DNA of 64,000 nucleotides from Bifidobacterium erythrocebi. Its GTDB lineage: Bacteria; Actinomycetota; Actinomycetes; Actinomycetales; Bifidobacteriaceae. This document shows, piece by piece, positions 22,819 to 29,313 of the stretch. The position numbers and the translations under genes were made by a program. The DNA lies in contig NZ_JAAIIF010000008.1 of assembly GCF_012932675.1 (NCBI RefSeq), forward strand, positions 372,001 to 436,000, read 5' to 3'. Each line of letters opens with the position of its first letter. Positions within the stretch are counted from its first letter, which is position 1. The notes under the pieces were generated by a model that saw nothing but the letters and a program-made list of their open reading frames with translations, searched no databases and was not told where the DNA came from.

Positions 22819-22924
22819 TGGGGCGGCCCGGATTCGGACCGGGCGCACGCCTTTGCCGCGCCCAATGTGATGGTTGGAAGGAAGTCGCGCGATCTCGGCG
22901 TGCGGCGAACCGTGCATCCGCCCC
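22819..22924 (-). ncRNA. tRNA-like element with perfect acceptor and T-arms
   Basis: On the minus strand a 7-bp acceptor stem (GGGGCGG / CCGCCCC, discriminator A) encloses a perfect 5-bp T-arm (CCCGG-TCCGAAT-CCGGG). The TCCGAAT loop is the same as in the phage tRNA-Tyr. The core is 106 nt, longer than a normal tRNA; a hairpin CCAA-N8-TTGG sits where an anticodon arm should be, but the loop has 8 nt and the D-arm region is about 20 nt too long. It fills a gap with no gene between 22780 and 22964. It may be a decayed or aberrant tRNA. Confidence 0.4.
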
Positions 22925-22963
22925 TGGGCGCCCGCGCCCATGACGACAAGCGCGGGCGGGTCT

Positions 22964-23200
22964 TCATTTGCCTTCCGTCTCGTGTTCCGCGATGTCGAGG
23001 AAGGTGACGGAGAGGATGCCGCCGGTGATGGCGGCGAGGATGTGGAGGATGCTGAGCGCGCCGTCGAGGAGCGCGGCGAGGGTCCACAGGACGCCCCAGA
23101 TGCCGATGGCGGCCGTGAGGGCGGAGAGGATGATGCAGCAGACGGTCTTCTGCGTGCGCTGCGCCTCGGTGAGGGGCCTGGGCGTGTCCGCGTGTCTCAT
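22964..23200 (-). CDS. Small two-helix membrane protein
   Basis: The 78-residue protein has an Arg/Thr-rich N-terminus and two membrane segments (about residues 19-44, VCCIILSALTAAIGIWGVLWTLAA, and 48-68, ALSILHILAAITGGILSVTFL), then a charged tail (DIAEHETEGK). Position is in the early region among other small genes. It could affect the host membrane, for example as an early inhibitor or superinfection factor. It diverges from the plus-strand gene at 23230 with only 29 bp between. Confidence 0.6.
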   Translation of the reverse strand: MRHADTPRPLTEAQRTQKTVCCIILSALTAAIGIWGVLWTLAALLDGALSILHILAAITGGILSVTFLDIAEHETEGK

Positions 23201-23229
23201 CGTTCGCCTCCGTTCGTAGAATCCATGGC

Positions 23230-23853
23230 ATGGACATCAATGTGATCACCGGCGTCGTGGGCGCCGTCACGGGCGTGGCCGGCGGCGTCACCGGATGCGT
23301 CGCCCTGCTCCAGACGCGCCGCGGCAACAAGCTCTCGAAGGAGGCCAACGGCTCGGCTGAGGAAGCCAACAGGATCGCCGCCGAATCGAAGCTCGTCGCC
23401 GAGCGGGCCAACGGCCTTGCAGGAAAGGCGAACGAGATAGCTGCAGACGCGAACTCGATCAGCCAGCGGGCGTTGTCCGTCACCGCCGACCAGACGGTCC
23501 ACAAGTGGCGGGTCGAATACGATGGAGATACCTCGACCGTCTTCCTCGTCAACGATTGCCCCAATACGGCACGAGACGTGGCCGCGTTCGTCCGTTTCAA
23601 AGACCAGACCGTTGCGAAGCGGCGCGTCGACGAGGTTGCGCCGTTCGGAGAGATCGCGCTCGAAAGCGAGTTCTTCTCCCAGCAGATACTCGAAGACCAG
23701 GCCGGCATCGACCGTCTGAACGCCCAGCCCGGCTTCGCCTACCTCGGACGTGGATCCTGCCGCGTGACGGTCCACGTCGCCTACACCACGGAGCTCGGCG
23801 CGAGACGCAACGACGAAGTCGAGCAGCGCCTGACCAACGGCAAAAGGCATTGA
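23230..23853 (+). CDS. Membrane-anchored coiled-coil protein (prophage accessory gene)
   Basis: The 207-residue protein has one N-terminal membrane segment (about 5-27), then an Ala/Glu/Asn-rich helical region (about 35-85, repeated SAEEANRIAAESKLVAE / ANGLAGKANEIAADANS) and a C-terminal beta-rich domain (TVHKWRVEYDGDTSTVFLVND, VTVHVAYTT). It runs against the surrounding minus-strand early operon and shares its plan with the gene at 24407, so it looks like a separately expressed lysogenic accessory gene. TAGAAT lies at 23217-23222, 7 bp before the ATG, with no ribosome-binding site, suggesting a leaderless message. Function unknown; phage exclusion is one idea. Confidence 0.65.
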   Translation: MDINVITGVVGAVTGVAGGVTGCVALLQTRRGNKLSKEANGSAEEANRIAAESKLVAERANGLAGKANEIAADANSISQRALSVTADQTVHKWRVEYDGDTSTVFLVNDCPNTARDVAAFVRFKDQTVAKRRVDEVAPFGEIALESEFFSQQILEDQAGIDRLNAQPGFAYLGRGSCRVTVHVAYTTELGARRNDEVEQRLTNGKRH

Positions 23854-23858
23854 ATCCA

Positions 23859-24050
23859 TCACAGCTCCCCCCTGATCACGTCGATGACGATGGCCACGAT
23901 CGATTCGATGTCGATGTCCGCGTCGTCGGCGTGCACGGTGCCCAGCGAGGGCCTGACCTCGATGTTCGCCGCCGTGATTGTGTCGCCTGCGGGATCTCCC
24001 ATGTCCTCTATGACGGCCTCGACACATTTCCTTCCGATGTTGCTGTTCAT
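23859..24050 (-). CDS. 63-residue hypothetical early protein
   Basis: The protein MNSNIGRKCVEAVIEDMGDP... is acidic, ending in a hydrophobic strand (ESIVAIVIDVIRGEL). It is coupled to the upstream HTH gene: that gene ends GAG GAA TAA, and CC then ATG follow, with GGAGGAA as ribosome-binding site. It is convergent with the plus-strand gene ending at 23853, 5 bp away. No function can be assigned. Confidence 0.6.
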   Translation of the reverse strand: MNSNIGRKCVEAVIEDMGDPAGDTITAANIEVRPSLGTVHADDADIDIESIVAIVIDVIRGEL

Positions 24051-24052
24051 GG

Positions 24053-24286
24053 TTATTCCTCCATTGATCTGATCCAGCGTTCCATTGCCGTTTTGCTGAC
24101 TTTCCTGCGTCCGGGCTTGCCTTCCCTGGTGGGTGCGCGGAAGCTGTCGAGGTCTCCCGTGTCGATCGCGTGGCGCAGGCCGCGCGGGTCGAGCGAGTAC
24201 ACTTGGGCGGCCTGTTCGGGGCTCCAGGCGAGCCGTTCCCCCAATGGGACGCGGCTCGGGTCCTTGTATTCGGATTGGGCTCTCAT
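24053..24286 (-). CDS. Excisionase-like / MerR-type HTH protein
   Basis: The 77-residue protein contains a winged-helix pattern of the MerR/excisionase family: LAWSPEQAAQVYSLDPRGLRHAIDTGDLDSFR (helix-turn-helix and wing) followed by a basic wing region REGKPGRRKVSKTAMERWIRSMEE. Such proteins bend DNA and can direct integrase towards excision. As no other excisionase candidate is visible, it is the best one here, but a simple transcription factor role is equally possible. Confidence 0.6.
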   Translation of the reverse strand: MRAQSEYKDPSRVPLGERLAWSPEQAAQVYSLDPRGLRHAIDTGDLDSFRAPTREGKPGRRKVSKTAMERWIRSMEE

Positions 24287-24322
24287 CGCGCGCCTCCTTT
24301 GCGTGTGTGATGTCGGGCGGCG

Positions 24323-24399
24323 TTAGGAGGACCGCCCGGCCCTCTCCTAAACTCGGTGTCATCCCGCATTTCCGACATGCGGGCCGAACAGTTAGGAGA
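24323..24399 (+). promoter_or_regulatory. Mutually exclusive inverted repeats before the 24407 gene
   Basis: TTAGGAG (24323-24329), CTCCTAA (24344-24350) and TTAGGAG (24392-24398) can pair in two alternative ways. The last copy is the ribosome-binding site of the plus-strand gene. A second perfect 7-bp inverted repeat (CCCGCAT 24363-24369 / ATGCGGG 24377-24383) sits inside the larger loop. This could be an RNA switch hiding the ribosome-binding site, or a pair of DNA operators. Confidence 0.4.
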
Positions 24400-24406
24400 A
24401 GAATCA

Positions 24407-24982
24407 ATGAATACGGATCCGTGGGCTTGGACCCTGTCGACCACGCTGGTCGTCATCGGCTGGGGCGTCACACTTGTCATCGCCATCGTGGGATGGGTTA
24501 TCACCGCGAGAAAGGACTCGAAGAGCGCGAAGGCGGCACGGGAGAAGTACACGGCCGACTCGAAGCGTGCCGACGAGATGAACGCCACGCTTAGATCGCA
24601 GCTCGAAGCGGCGCAGGAATCCGCCGCGGCATTACGAGCGCAGGTGGAGCAGCTCAGGGAGGCCAACCGCATAGCAGACGATGCCAATCCATTCACATCG
24701 GTCCCATGGGGTGATCCGGAATGGACCGGGCACGGAGCGCAATTCACCATCCGCAACATGAGCTCGAGGAACGTGGACGTCGTCAGGCTTTCGGCATCCG
24801 ACGAGGAACTCGACGGGCTGATGTCTTTCGACCAGCAACCGCCTTTCACGTGCGAGCCGAACTCCAGAATCTCGTACATGGCCTTCGGCACCTTGCAGAC
24901 CGGCACGCCCGACATCGAGATCGTCTGGCGCTGGGAGGGTGACGAAGAGGAGCACACCACCTCACGGCAGAACATCAAGTAG
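24407..24982 (+). CDS. Membrane-anchored coiled-coil protein (second accessory gene)
   Basis: The 191-residue protein starts MNTDPWAWTLSTTLVVIGWG, with TTAGGAGA as ribosome-binding site. It has one membrane segment (about 8-32), a long charged coiled coil (about 38-90, KYTADSKRADEMNATLRSQLEAAQESAAALRAQ) ending in EANRIADDAN, and a C-terminal beta domain (GAQFTIRNMSSRNVDVVRLS ... IVWRWEGDEEE). The ANRIA element and the order membrane segment, coiled coil, beta domain match the gene at 23230, so the two may be diverged paralogues. It opposes the flanking early genes. Function unknown. Confidence 0.65.
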   Translation: MNTDPWAWTLSTTLVVIGWGVTLVIAIVGWVITARKDSKSAKAAREKYTADSKRADEMNATLRSQLEAAQESAAALRAQVEQLREANRIADDANPFTSVPWGDPEWTGHGAQFTIRNMSSRNVDVVRLSASDEELDGLMSFDQQPPFTCEPNSRISYMAFGTLQTGTPDIEIVWRWEGDEEEHTTSRQNIK

Positions 24983-24989
24983 ACCGAGC

Positions 24990-25217
24990 TCATCGTTCAC
25001 TTCCCAACATCGACATGAACTCCCTCACGTCCACTTCCGCGATAGCGGGGAAGGTCACGATCGCCTTCCCGTCGCCGATCATCTCGACCTTGATCGGGTT
25101 GCCCGCCAGCTCCGCAATCCACTTGCCGGAATGCGCGAAGAGGTAGGAGGCGATACGGTCAGCCTCTCCTTGCGAGAGGTCGGTAATGCTGAAACCTACG
25201 TACCTGTTCCCGCCCAT
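24990..25217 (-). CDS. 75-residue hypothetical protein coupled to the antirepressor
   Basis: The protein MGGNRYVGFSITDLSQGEAD... is alpha/beta (SGKWIAELAGNPIKVEMIGDGKAIVTFPAIAEV). Its ATG overlaps the antirepressor stop by one base (TGATG), so it is translated by coupling. It ends 8 bp from the plus-strand gene stop at 24982. No family is recognised; a modulator of the antirepressor is conceivable. Confidence 0.6.
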   Translation of the reverse strand: MGGNRYVGFSITDLSQGEADRIASYLFAHSGKWIAELAGNPIKVEMIGDGKAIVTFPAIAEVDVREFMSMLGSER

Positions 25218-26023
25218 CACGCGCCAGCCTTCGGGTATTCGAGCCGGAGGGTCTCCTCGCCGAACCGGCGGGCGATCAGGCCGAGCCCCTTCCTGGTGAG
25301 CTTCACGGTCGGCGGGAACGCGAACGGGCTGCCGTCCCTGTGCGTGCCGTGGGATTTCGAGGGGACCATGACGAGGTGGCCGGCGTCGACGCGCTTCTGG
25401 CGTGCGACCCAATGCCCGTTCTCGCGGTAGATCCACCCGTTGCCTTCGAGCCATGCGAACAGGGTCTTGCGGCCGATGGGACGCCCGAGGTTGCTGAGCA
25501 GCTTCGCGCTGTCGCCCACGGAGAGCACGTCCGGGATGTCGACGAACTCGTCCCACATGGACGCCTTCGGCTGGAGCTCGTCGATGCGCGACTGCTGGGC
25601 GGCGATCCTCCGCTTCTGCTCCTCCATGGTGCGCTGGCCGATCATCACGGCCTTCGCAAGGATGGTCATGTCGTCGTCCGCGTCCGAGGTCGGGATGTAG
25701 CCGCCGGTCCTTCGGATCTGGGGAAGCACCTCATGCGTCACCCAACGTTTGAACTCATGTGCTTCGGGCTTGCGTGATGCAAGGACGAGAGCGTAAAGAC
25801 CGGATTCGGAAACAATCGACTTGTTCGGACTACCGGGAGTTCCATCATTTAAAGTGATGGAACTTTTCTCATCGTCGTCAAGGCGCGTTAAGGCTTGGCT
25901 GACGTTGTTGAGTTCAAGGACTGAGCACACGTCCTTGGCGACGAACCAGGGCTCCCCCGCCTCGTCGGTCAGGGTGCGCAGCGCGGCGCCCTTGAAATCG
26001 AATCTCTGTATTTCGTTGTTCAT
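25217..26023 (-). CDS. Phage antirepressor (BRO-N and ANT/KilA-C domains)
   Basis: The 268-residue protein begins MNNEIQRFDFKGAALRTLTDEAGEPWFVAKDVCSVLELNN, the BRO-N DNA-binding domain (about 1-110, with VSESGLYALVLASRKPEAHEFKRWVTHEVLPQIRRTGGYIP). A coiled linker (about 125-150) and a C-terminal ANT-type domain follow (LLSNLGRPIGRKTLFAWLEGNGWIYRENGHWVARQKRV ... VKLTRKGLGLIARRF). Antirepressors inactivate the lysogenic repressor on induction. The message leader of about 285 nt runs antisense to the small plus-strand gene at 26101-26364. AAGGAG precedes the ATG. Confidence 0.88.
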   Translation of the reverse strand: MNNEIQRFDFKGAALRTLTDEAGEPWFVAKDVCSVLELNNVSQALTRLDDDEKSSITLNDGTPGSPNKSIVSESGLYALVLASRKPEAHEFKRWVTHEVLPQIRRTGGYIPTSDADDDMTILAKAVMIGQRTMEEQKRRIAAQQSRIDELQPKASMWDEFVDIPDVLSVGDSAKLLSNLGRPIGRKTLFAWLEGNGWIYRENGHWVARQKRVDAGHLVMVPSKSHGTHRDGSPFAFPPTVKLTRKGLGLIARRFGEETLRLEYPKAGA

Positions 26024-26100
26024 TTGGATTCTCCTTGGTTTTTTTCATCGCTCCTTTGCATATGCTTGTGATGTTCAATACGAGCGTGAAAGGAGGTGAA

Positions 26101-26364
26101 ATGGATAAGAGCATTCTTAAAATTGACGGGGTTGTTCTTCCTGGTGCTCCTGATTTTCTTGTCGAGCAGTTCGACGAAATCGAGGAGATTCTGAGAGGAA
26201 TGAAACCCGGTGAGCGCAAACGCAAAACCTTCATTGCGAGCACTGACGATGGCAAAGAGAACATCATCACCGTTTCTCTGCATTGTGGTACCACAATGAG
26301 CCTCGACGTCATCGATGATGGTTCCGACGCTTATCGAGCGTGCGTGAAACATTTGAGGAGCTAA
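26101..26364 (+). CDS. Small plus-strand gene antisense to the early transcript
   Basis: The 87-residue protein (MDKSILKIDGVVLPGAPDFLVEQ...) is preceded by a near-perfect ribosome-binding site AAAGGAGGTGA 4-5 nt before the ATG, the best in the prophage. It is acidic and alpha/beta. Its last 56 bp overlap the 3' end of the opposite early gene (26309-26548), and it occupies the stretch between that gene and the antirepressor. An opposing minus-strand frame over the same DNA lacks a ribosome-binding site. It may be a lysogenically expressed regulator or accessory gene; no family is recognised. Confidence 0.6.
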   Translation: MDKSILKIDGVVLPGAPDFLVEQFDEIEEILRGMKPGERKRKTFIASTDDGKENIITVSLHCGTTMSLDVIDDGSDAYRACVKHLRS

Positions 26365-26548
26365 GAACAGTTCTTTTAAAAGCTCTCTGGCCATTTTCGG
26401 AATCGCCGTCCGCGTGCAAGAATTCCAGTTCCTTGCGGACGGCTTTCCTTATCGCGCCCAGCATCGCCGGGTGCAGGCGTTCGAACTCCTCGACGGAGAT
26501 CGGGTTCGTGGATTCGTCCGGCGTCTCGGCCGGAATATTGATGCTCAT
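26309..26548 (-). CDS. Hypothetical early protein
   Basis: The 79-residue protein begins MSINIPAETPDESTNPISVEEFERLHPAML, with AAAGGAGA as ribosome-binding site. The body is helical and basic (AIRKAVRKELEFLH), with a basic tail (RTLDKRRNHHR). It is second in the early operon behind the Cro-like gene. Its 3' end overlaps the plus-strand gene at 26101-26364. Confidence 0.6.
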   Translation of the reverse strand: MSINIPAETPDESTNPISVEEFERLHPAMLGAIRKAVRKELEFLHADGDSENGQRAFKRTVLSSSNVSRTLDKRRNHHR

Positions 26549-26592
26549 TTCGGATTCTCCTTTCGATTCATGGGTCGGCGAGCGCCGACTGC

Positions 26593-26838
26593 TCATGGTC
26601 TGATCTGGTTGATGCCGTCGATCGGCTGGAGGAGCTTGATCATGAGCTGGTAGAGGCTCATGCCGAGCATTCCGGCGGCTTTCTCGAGTTGTTCGGTAGT
26701 GAATGAACCCTCGCCCTGCAATCGCTTACTAATGTTTTGCTCACTCACACCAAGCTCCTTGGCGAGTGCGGCCTGCGTCTTGCGGTGTCGTGCGAGTTCG
26801 CCGCTGAGGTTTCGTGCGATGGTTTCCGTTTCGCTCAT
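26593..26838 (-). CDS. Cro-like HTH repressor, first early gene
   Basis: The 81-residue protein begins MSETETIARNLSGELARHRK, with AAGGAG nine bases ahead of the ATG. It holds a classic XRE/Cro helix-turn-helix (QAALAKELGVSEQNISKRLQGEGSFTTEQLEKAAGML, about residues 20-56). It diverges from the plus-strand repressor across the operator region, the arrangement of cI/cro switches. It probably binds the same operators and shuts down repressor synthesis during lytic growth. Confidence 0.8.
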   Translation of the reverse strand: MSETETIARNLSGELARHRKTQAALAKELGVSEQNISKRLQGEGSFTTEQLEKAAGMLGMSLYQLMIKLLQPIDGINQIRP

Positions 26839-26890
26839 TGGTTGCCGCTCCTTTCTGGTTGGTCCGTTCCCTTGCGACAACTCTCAATCT

Positions 26891-26959
26891 ACCTATTTAG
26901 GTGATTCAATGTATCTACCTATATAGGTTCTTTACAAAATCTACTTATTTAGATAGACT
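26891..26959. promoter_or_regulatory. Lysis-lysogeny operator region with overlapping divergent promoters
   Basis: Three related palindromes lie exactly 26 bp apart: ACCTATTTAGGT (26891-26902), ACCTATATAGGT (26917-26928, a perfect palindrome) and ACTTATTTAGAT (26943-26954). A plus promoter TTTACA (26931-26936), 17 bp, TAGACT (26954-26959) ends 6 bp before the repressor ATG. A minus promoter TTGTAA (26937-26932), 18 bp, TACATT (26913-26908) faces the Cro-like gene. The two -35 elements overlap, so only one promoter can be used at a time. The outer sites overlap the start regions and the middle one lies between. Confidence 0.7.
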
Positions 26960-26965
26960 TCAGGC

Positions 26966-27358
26966 ATGGCACGAGGATCTAAAAACGAAGTCACCGAAGA
27001 CAGCAAAAGAATCATCGATGTATGTCGGCAACTGTTGAAAAATAGCGGCATTACGATAGATGAATTCTTCGATTCCAGCGGATTGAGCAACAATTACTGG
27101 TACAAACGCATGCGCTATGAGGCGCCGTTGAACACGTCCGACGTGGAGCACATCGCCTCCACATTCGGGCTCACCAGCCTCGACATCTACACCCGCGCCC
27201 TGGGCAGCGATGCCGCACGAGCCTACGCCGCCCGCGAGCGCGAGTTCCAGGTCACGGATGATCTGGTTGATCGTATCGCTTCCCGTCCGGAGGATTTCGG
27301 CGTTGCTGCCAACGACGATCCGAGCAAGGCTCTCGAAGCGGAAACGCCAAGAGATTGA
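26966..27358 (+). CDS. Phage immunity repressor (CI-like), probably leaderless
   Basis: The 130-residue protein begins MARGSKNEVTEDSKRIIDVCRQLLKNSG and has an HTH-like region (ITIDEFFDSSGLSNNYWYKRMRYEAPLNTSDVEHIASTFGL, about 30-72), then a short Ala/Arg-rich C-terminal part (AYAAREREFQVTDDLVDRIASRPEDF). No LexA-type peptidase domain is present, so it is not self-cleaving; the protease two genes downstream may inactivate it. The -10 element ends 6 bp before the ATG and no ribosome-binding site is visible, so the mRNA probably starts at the initiation codon, as for lambda cI. Confidence 0.72.
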   Translation: MARGSKNEVTEDSKRIIDVCRQLLKNSGITIDEFFDSSGLSNNYWYKRMRYEAPLNTSDVEHIASTFGLTSLDIYTRALGSDAARAYAAREREFQVTDDLVDRIASRPEDFGVAANDDPSKALEAETPRD

Positions 27359-27395
27359 ATTTTTGATGCAAATCAACCAAGGAAAGAAGGAAACC

Positions 27396-27881
27396 ATGTA
27401 CAGGAAGACAATCGCAACGGCCGTTGCCGGTCTGCTCATTCTCGGGCTTGGCGCATGCGGCAACGCCAGTGACGCCAAAACCGCCGACGCCGGCAGCACG
27501 AGCCAATCGCAGACGACGAAGAAGCCGGCAGAGAAGAAGCCGGTAGAACAGCCTGCGGATCTGACCGGCACGTGGAAGCAGACCAACTCCGGCAGCACGG
27601 ATTCCTGGATGGAGGCCGAGATCACGGCCGACACGATCACCGTCCAGTGGGTCAGCGACAACGGCGATACGAAGAGCCTGTATTGGAAGGGCTCTTACAA
27701 TGCGCCGGACAAGGCCGGCGACTGGAAGTGGACGAGCCAGGGAGACACCGCGGCGATGCAGGCGTCCCTGCTCGGCTCGCAGGACGCCACCAAGGACTTC
27801 ACCTACACCAAGGCGGACGGCGTCAGCTGGGAGACCACCGCGATGGGCACCACCACAGTGGTGAAGACCGCCAAGCAGTGA
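27396..27881 (+). CDS. Lysogeny-module lipoprotein (candidate superinfection exclusion)
   Basis: The 161-residue precursor starts MYRKTIATAVAGLLILGLGAC after GGAAAGAAGGAAACC, with lipobox LGAC (Cys21). The mature region begins with a low-complexity Ala/Ser/Thr/Lys/Pro linker (about 22-60) and then a compact beta domain (LTGTWKQTNSGSTDSWMEAEITADTITVQWVSDNG, KSLYWKGSYNAP). It lies between repressor and protease, expressed from the prophage promoter. In lactic-acid-bacterial temperate phages, lipoproteins at this place (for example Ltp of TP-J34) block DNA injection by other phages. The same role is inferred here. Confidence 0.8.
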   Translation: MYRKTIATAVAGLLILGLGACGNASDAKTADAGSTSQSQTTKKPAEKKPVEQPADLTGTWKQTNSGSTDSWMEAEITADTITVQWVSDNGDTKSLYWKGSYNAPDKAGDWKWTSQGDTAAMQASLLGSQDATKDFTYTKADGVSWETTAMGTTTVVKTAKQ

Positions 27882-28276
27882 ACGACGCCACATTGACGTC
27901 CTGGTCGAAGACGCTGGGCGTGCGCGTGGAGGAACGCCGGCTGGCCGGAGACAGGTGCGGCATCTACTACGATCCGCTCCGCCTCATCATCATCGACGAA
28001 CGGCTGGCCGGATTCCAACGCCGCTGCACACTGTGCCACGAACTCATCCACGCGAAATACCACGATTCCGGATGCGGCACGCAGTATGGGGTGAAATGCG
28101 AGCGCCGTTGCCGTAGGGAGACCGCGCTGGCGTTGATCTCGCCGGTGGATTACGGCATGGCCGAGACGGTGTACGAGGGCAATGCGTGGATGATGGCAGT
28201 GGAATTGGGTGTCACCATCCAGGTGTTGAACGACTACCGGCAGCTGCTTTATGATTCCGGCGTGTGCGTGCAATAA
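27878..28276 (+). CDS. ImmA/IrrE-type metallopeptidase
   Basis: The 132-residue protein starts with GTG at 27878, overlapping the lipoprotein stop by 4 bp (GTGA). It has the zinc-protease motif HELIH at residues 54-58 (CTLCHELIHAKYH) and a downstream acidic helix (CRRETALALISPVDYG). Members of this family cleave or release phage and ICE repressors after a signal. In this module it probably controls the repressor encoded two genes upstream. Confidence 0.82.
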   Translation: MNDATLTSWSKTLGVRVEERRLAGDRCGIYYDPLRLIIIDERLAGFQRRCTLCHELIHAKYHDSGCGTQYGVKCERRCRRETALALISPVDYGMAETVYEGNAWMMAVELGVTIQVLNDYRQLLYDSGVCVQ

Positions 28277-28277
28277 A

Positions 28278-28318
28278 AAAAGACCCCGGCCGTCCGCATA
28301 CCGCGAGCGCCGGGGTCT
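28278..28318 (-). terminator. Rho-independent terminator of the 303-residue gene
   Basis: A 10-bp GC-rich stem (28281-28290 with 28309-28318) is followed on the minus strand by a run of T. It ends minus-strand transcription of the gene at 28320-29231 just before the convergent protease gene. Confidence 0.8.
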
Positions 28319-28319
28319 G

Positions 28320-29231
28320 TCATATGCCGAGTGTCGGCTGCTGTTCGATGGGGATGTGTTCGATTACCTTGGTGATTCTTCTGTGTCCGGTTTCGAGGCG
28401 TCCGTCGCGTACGTATTGTTCCGTTTCCAGGTTTACCTTGAGCAGGTCTCCGCTGCAGAACGATTCTTCGTGGCGGTTGAGTCTTGCGAGGAATCCGTCA
28501 TCGGCGATCTCGCACCAGAATTTCTCGTCGCCCTTAGAGAATTTCCATTTGCGTGACTGGAATTGGATGGTGTCGATCTGCAGCGTGGTGGTTTCGGCGG
28601 ATGGTTCGATCGGCTGATCGGAGAGTGTCAGGTCGGTCATCGATTCGGACGCGTCTCCCGGTACTGTCGCATCGTTCCCGCTGTCCTTGTGGATGAAGCG
28701 CACTGGGTCGTATCCGTCCTCGGATGCGGGTTTCGTGGCGGCGCCCAGGTCGTTGATGATCTTGCCGTCGCATGCGGCGCGGTAGCTTCTGCGGCTCGCG
28801 CTGAGCTTCGCCTTTCCTATCTGCAGGTCGATCTGCGTCTCGTGCTGTTCCACGACCTCGTGTTCGCCGGGTTTGACGGTTCCGGTCTGCTCGTGTCTGG
28901 TGAGGAGTATCTTGAGCACGTCTATGATGCCGGAGGCGAGGTTCACCACGTCGATGGTCTCGCCGCCCTGGCCGAGGCTGATTGCGGTTCCGAGTATCTG
29001 CAGGATCACGTCGAAGGAGCCGGCCTTGGTGGCCGTGATGCGCACGTCGAGGTCGGCGAACGGGCAGGAGAGCTCCTTGTATCTGTCTATGGCGTCGGCC
29101 AGTCCGATGAGCGCCGGGGCGAGGTCTCGGACGCTCATGGAGTGCTCGTCGACGGACGGTCCCGAGAAGTAGACCTCCATGGTCGTGGACTGCGTTTCCG
29201 ATTCGCGCGTTTTTCTCTTCAGCAGGCTCAT
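28320..29231 (-). CDS. Prophage accessory protein of unknown function
   Basis: The 303-residue protein starts MSLLKRKTRESETQSTTMEVYFSGPSVDEHSMSVRDLAPALIGLADAIDRYKE. The first about 120 residues are alpha/beta with LDVRITATKAGSFDVILQILGTAISLGQGGETIDVVNLASGIIDVLKIL. A polar linker follows (about 170-210), then a C-terminal beta domain (TLQIDTIQFQSRKWKFSKGDEKFWCEI ... ITKVIEHIP). No membrane segment or signal is present. It stands alone with its own terminator between integrase and the lysogeny module, the usual place for lysogenic accessory or defence genes. I do not recognise a family. Confidence 0.65.
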   Translation of the reverse strand: MSLLKRKTRESETQSTTMEVYFSGPSVDEHSMSVRDLAPALIGLADAIDRYKELSCPFADLDVRITATKAGSFDVILQILGTAISLGQGGETIDVVNLASGIIDVLKILLTRHEQTGTVKPGEHEVVEQHETQIDLQIGKAKLSASRRSYRAACDGKIINDLGAATKPASEDGYDPVRFIHKDSGNDATVPGDASESMTDLTLSDQPIEPSAETTTLQIDTIQFQSRKWKFSKGDEKFWCEIADDGFLARLNRHEESFCSGDLLKVNLETEQYVRDGRLETGHRRITKVIEHIPIEQQPTLGI

Positions 29232-29313
29232 ACTCGTATTCTATCCTTCGGGAGTTTCGGGGAGAAATGGGGGGGCTCGGCCGACCGCGGCATGCAGGCG
29301 GCCGGGCCTTGCC

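Noticed and set aside
26020..26394. Minus-strand frame of 124 codons opposite the 26101 gene
   Set aside because: No ribosome-binding site, overlaps the preceding early gene by 86 bp, and the plus strand has a near-perfect ribosome-binding site with a plausible protein.
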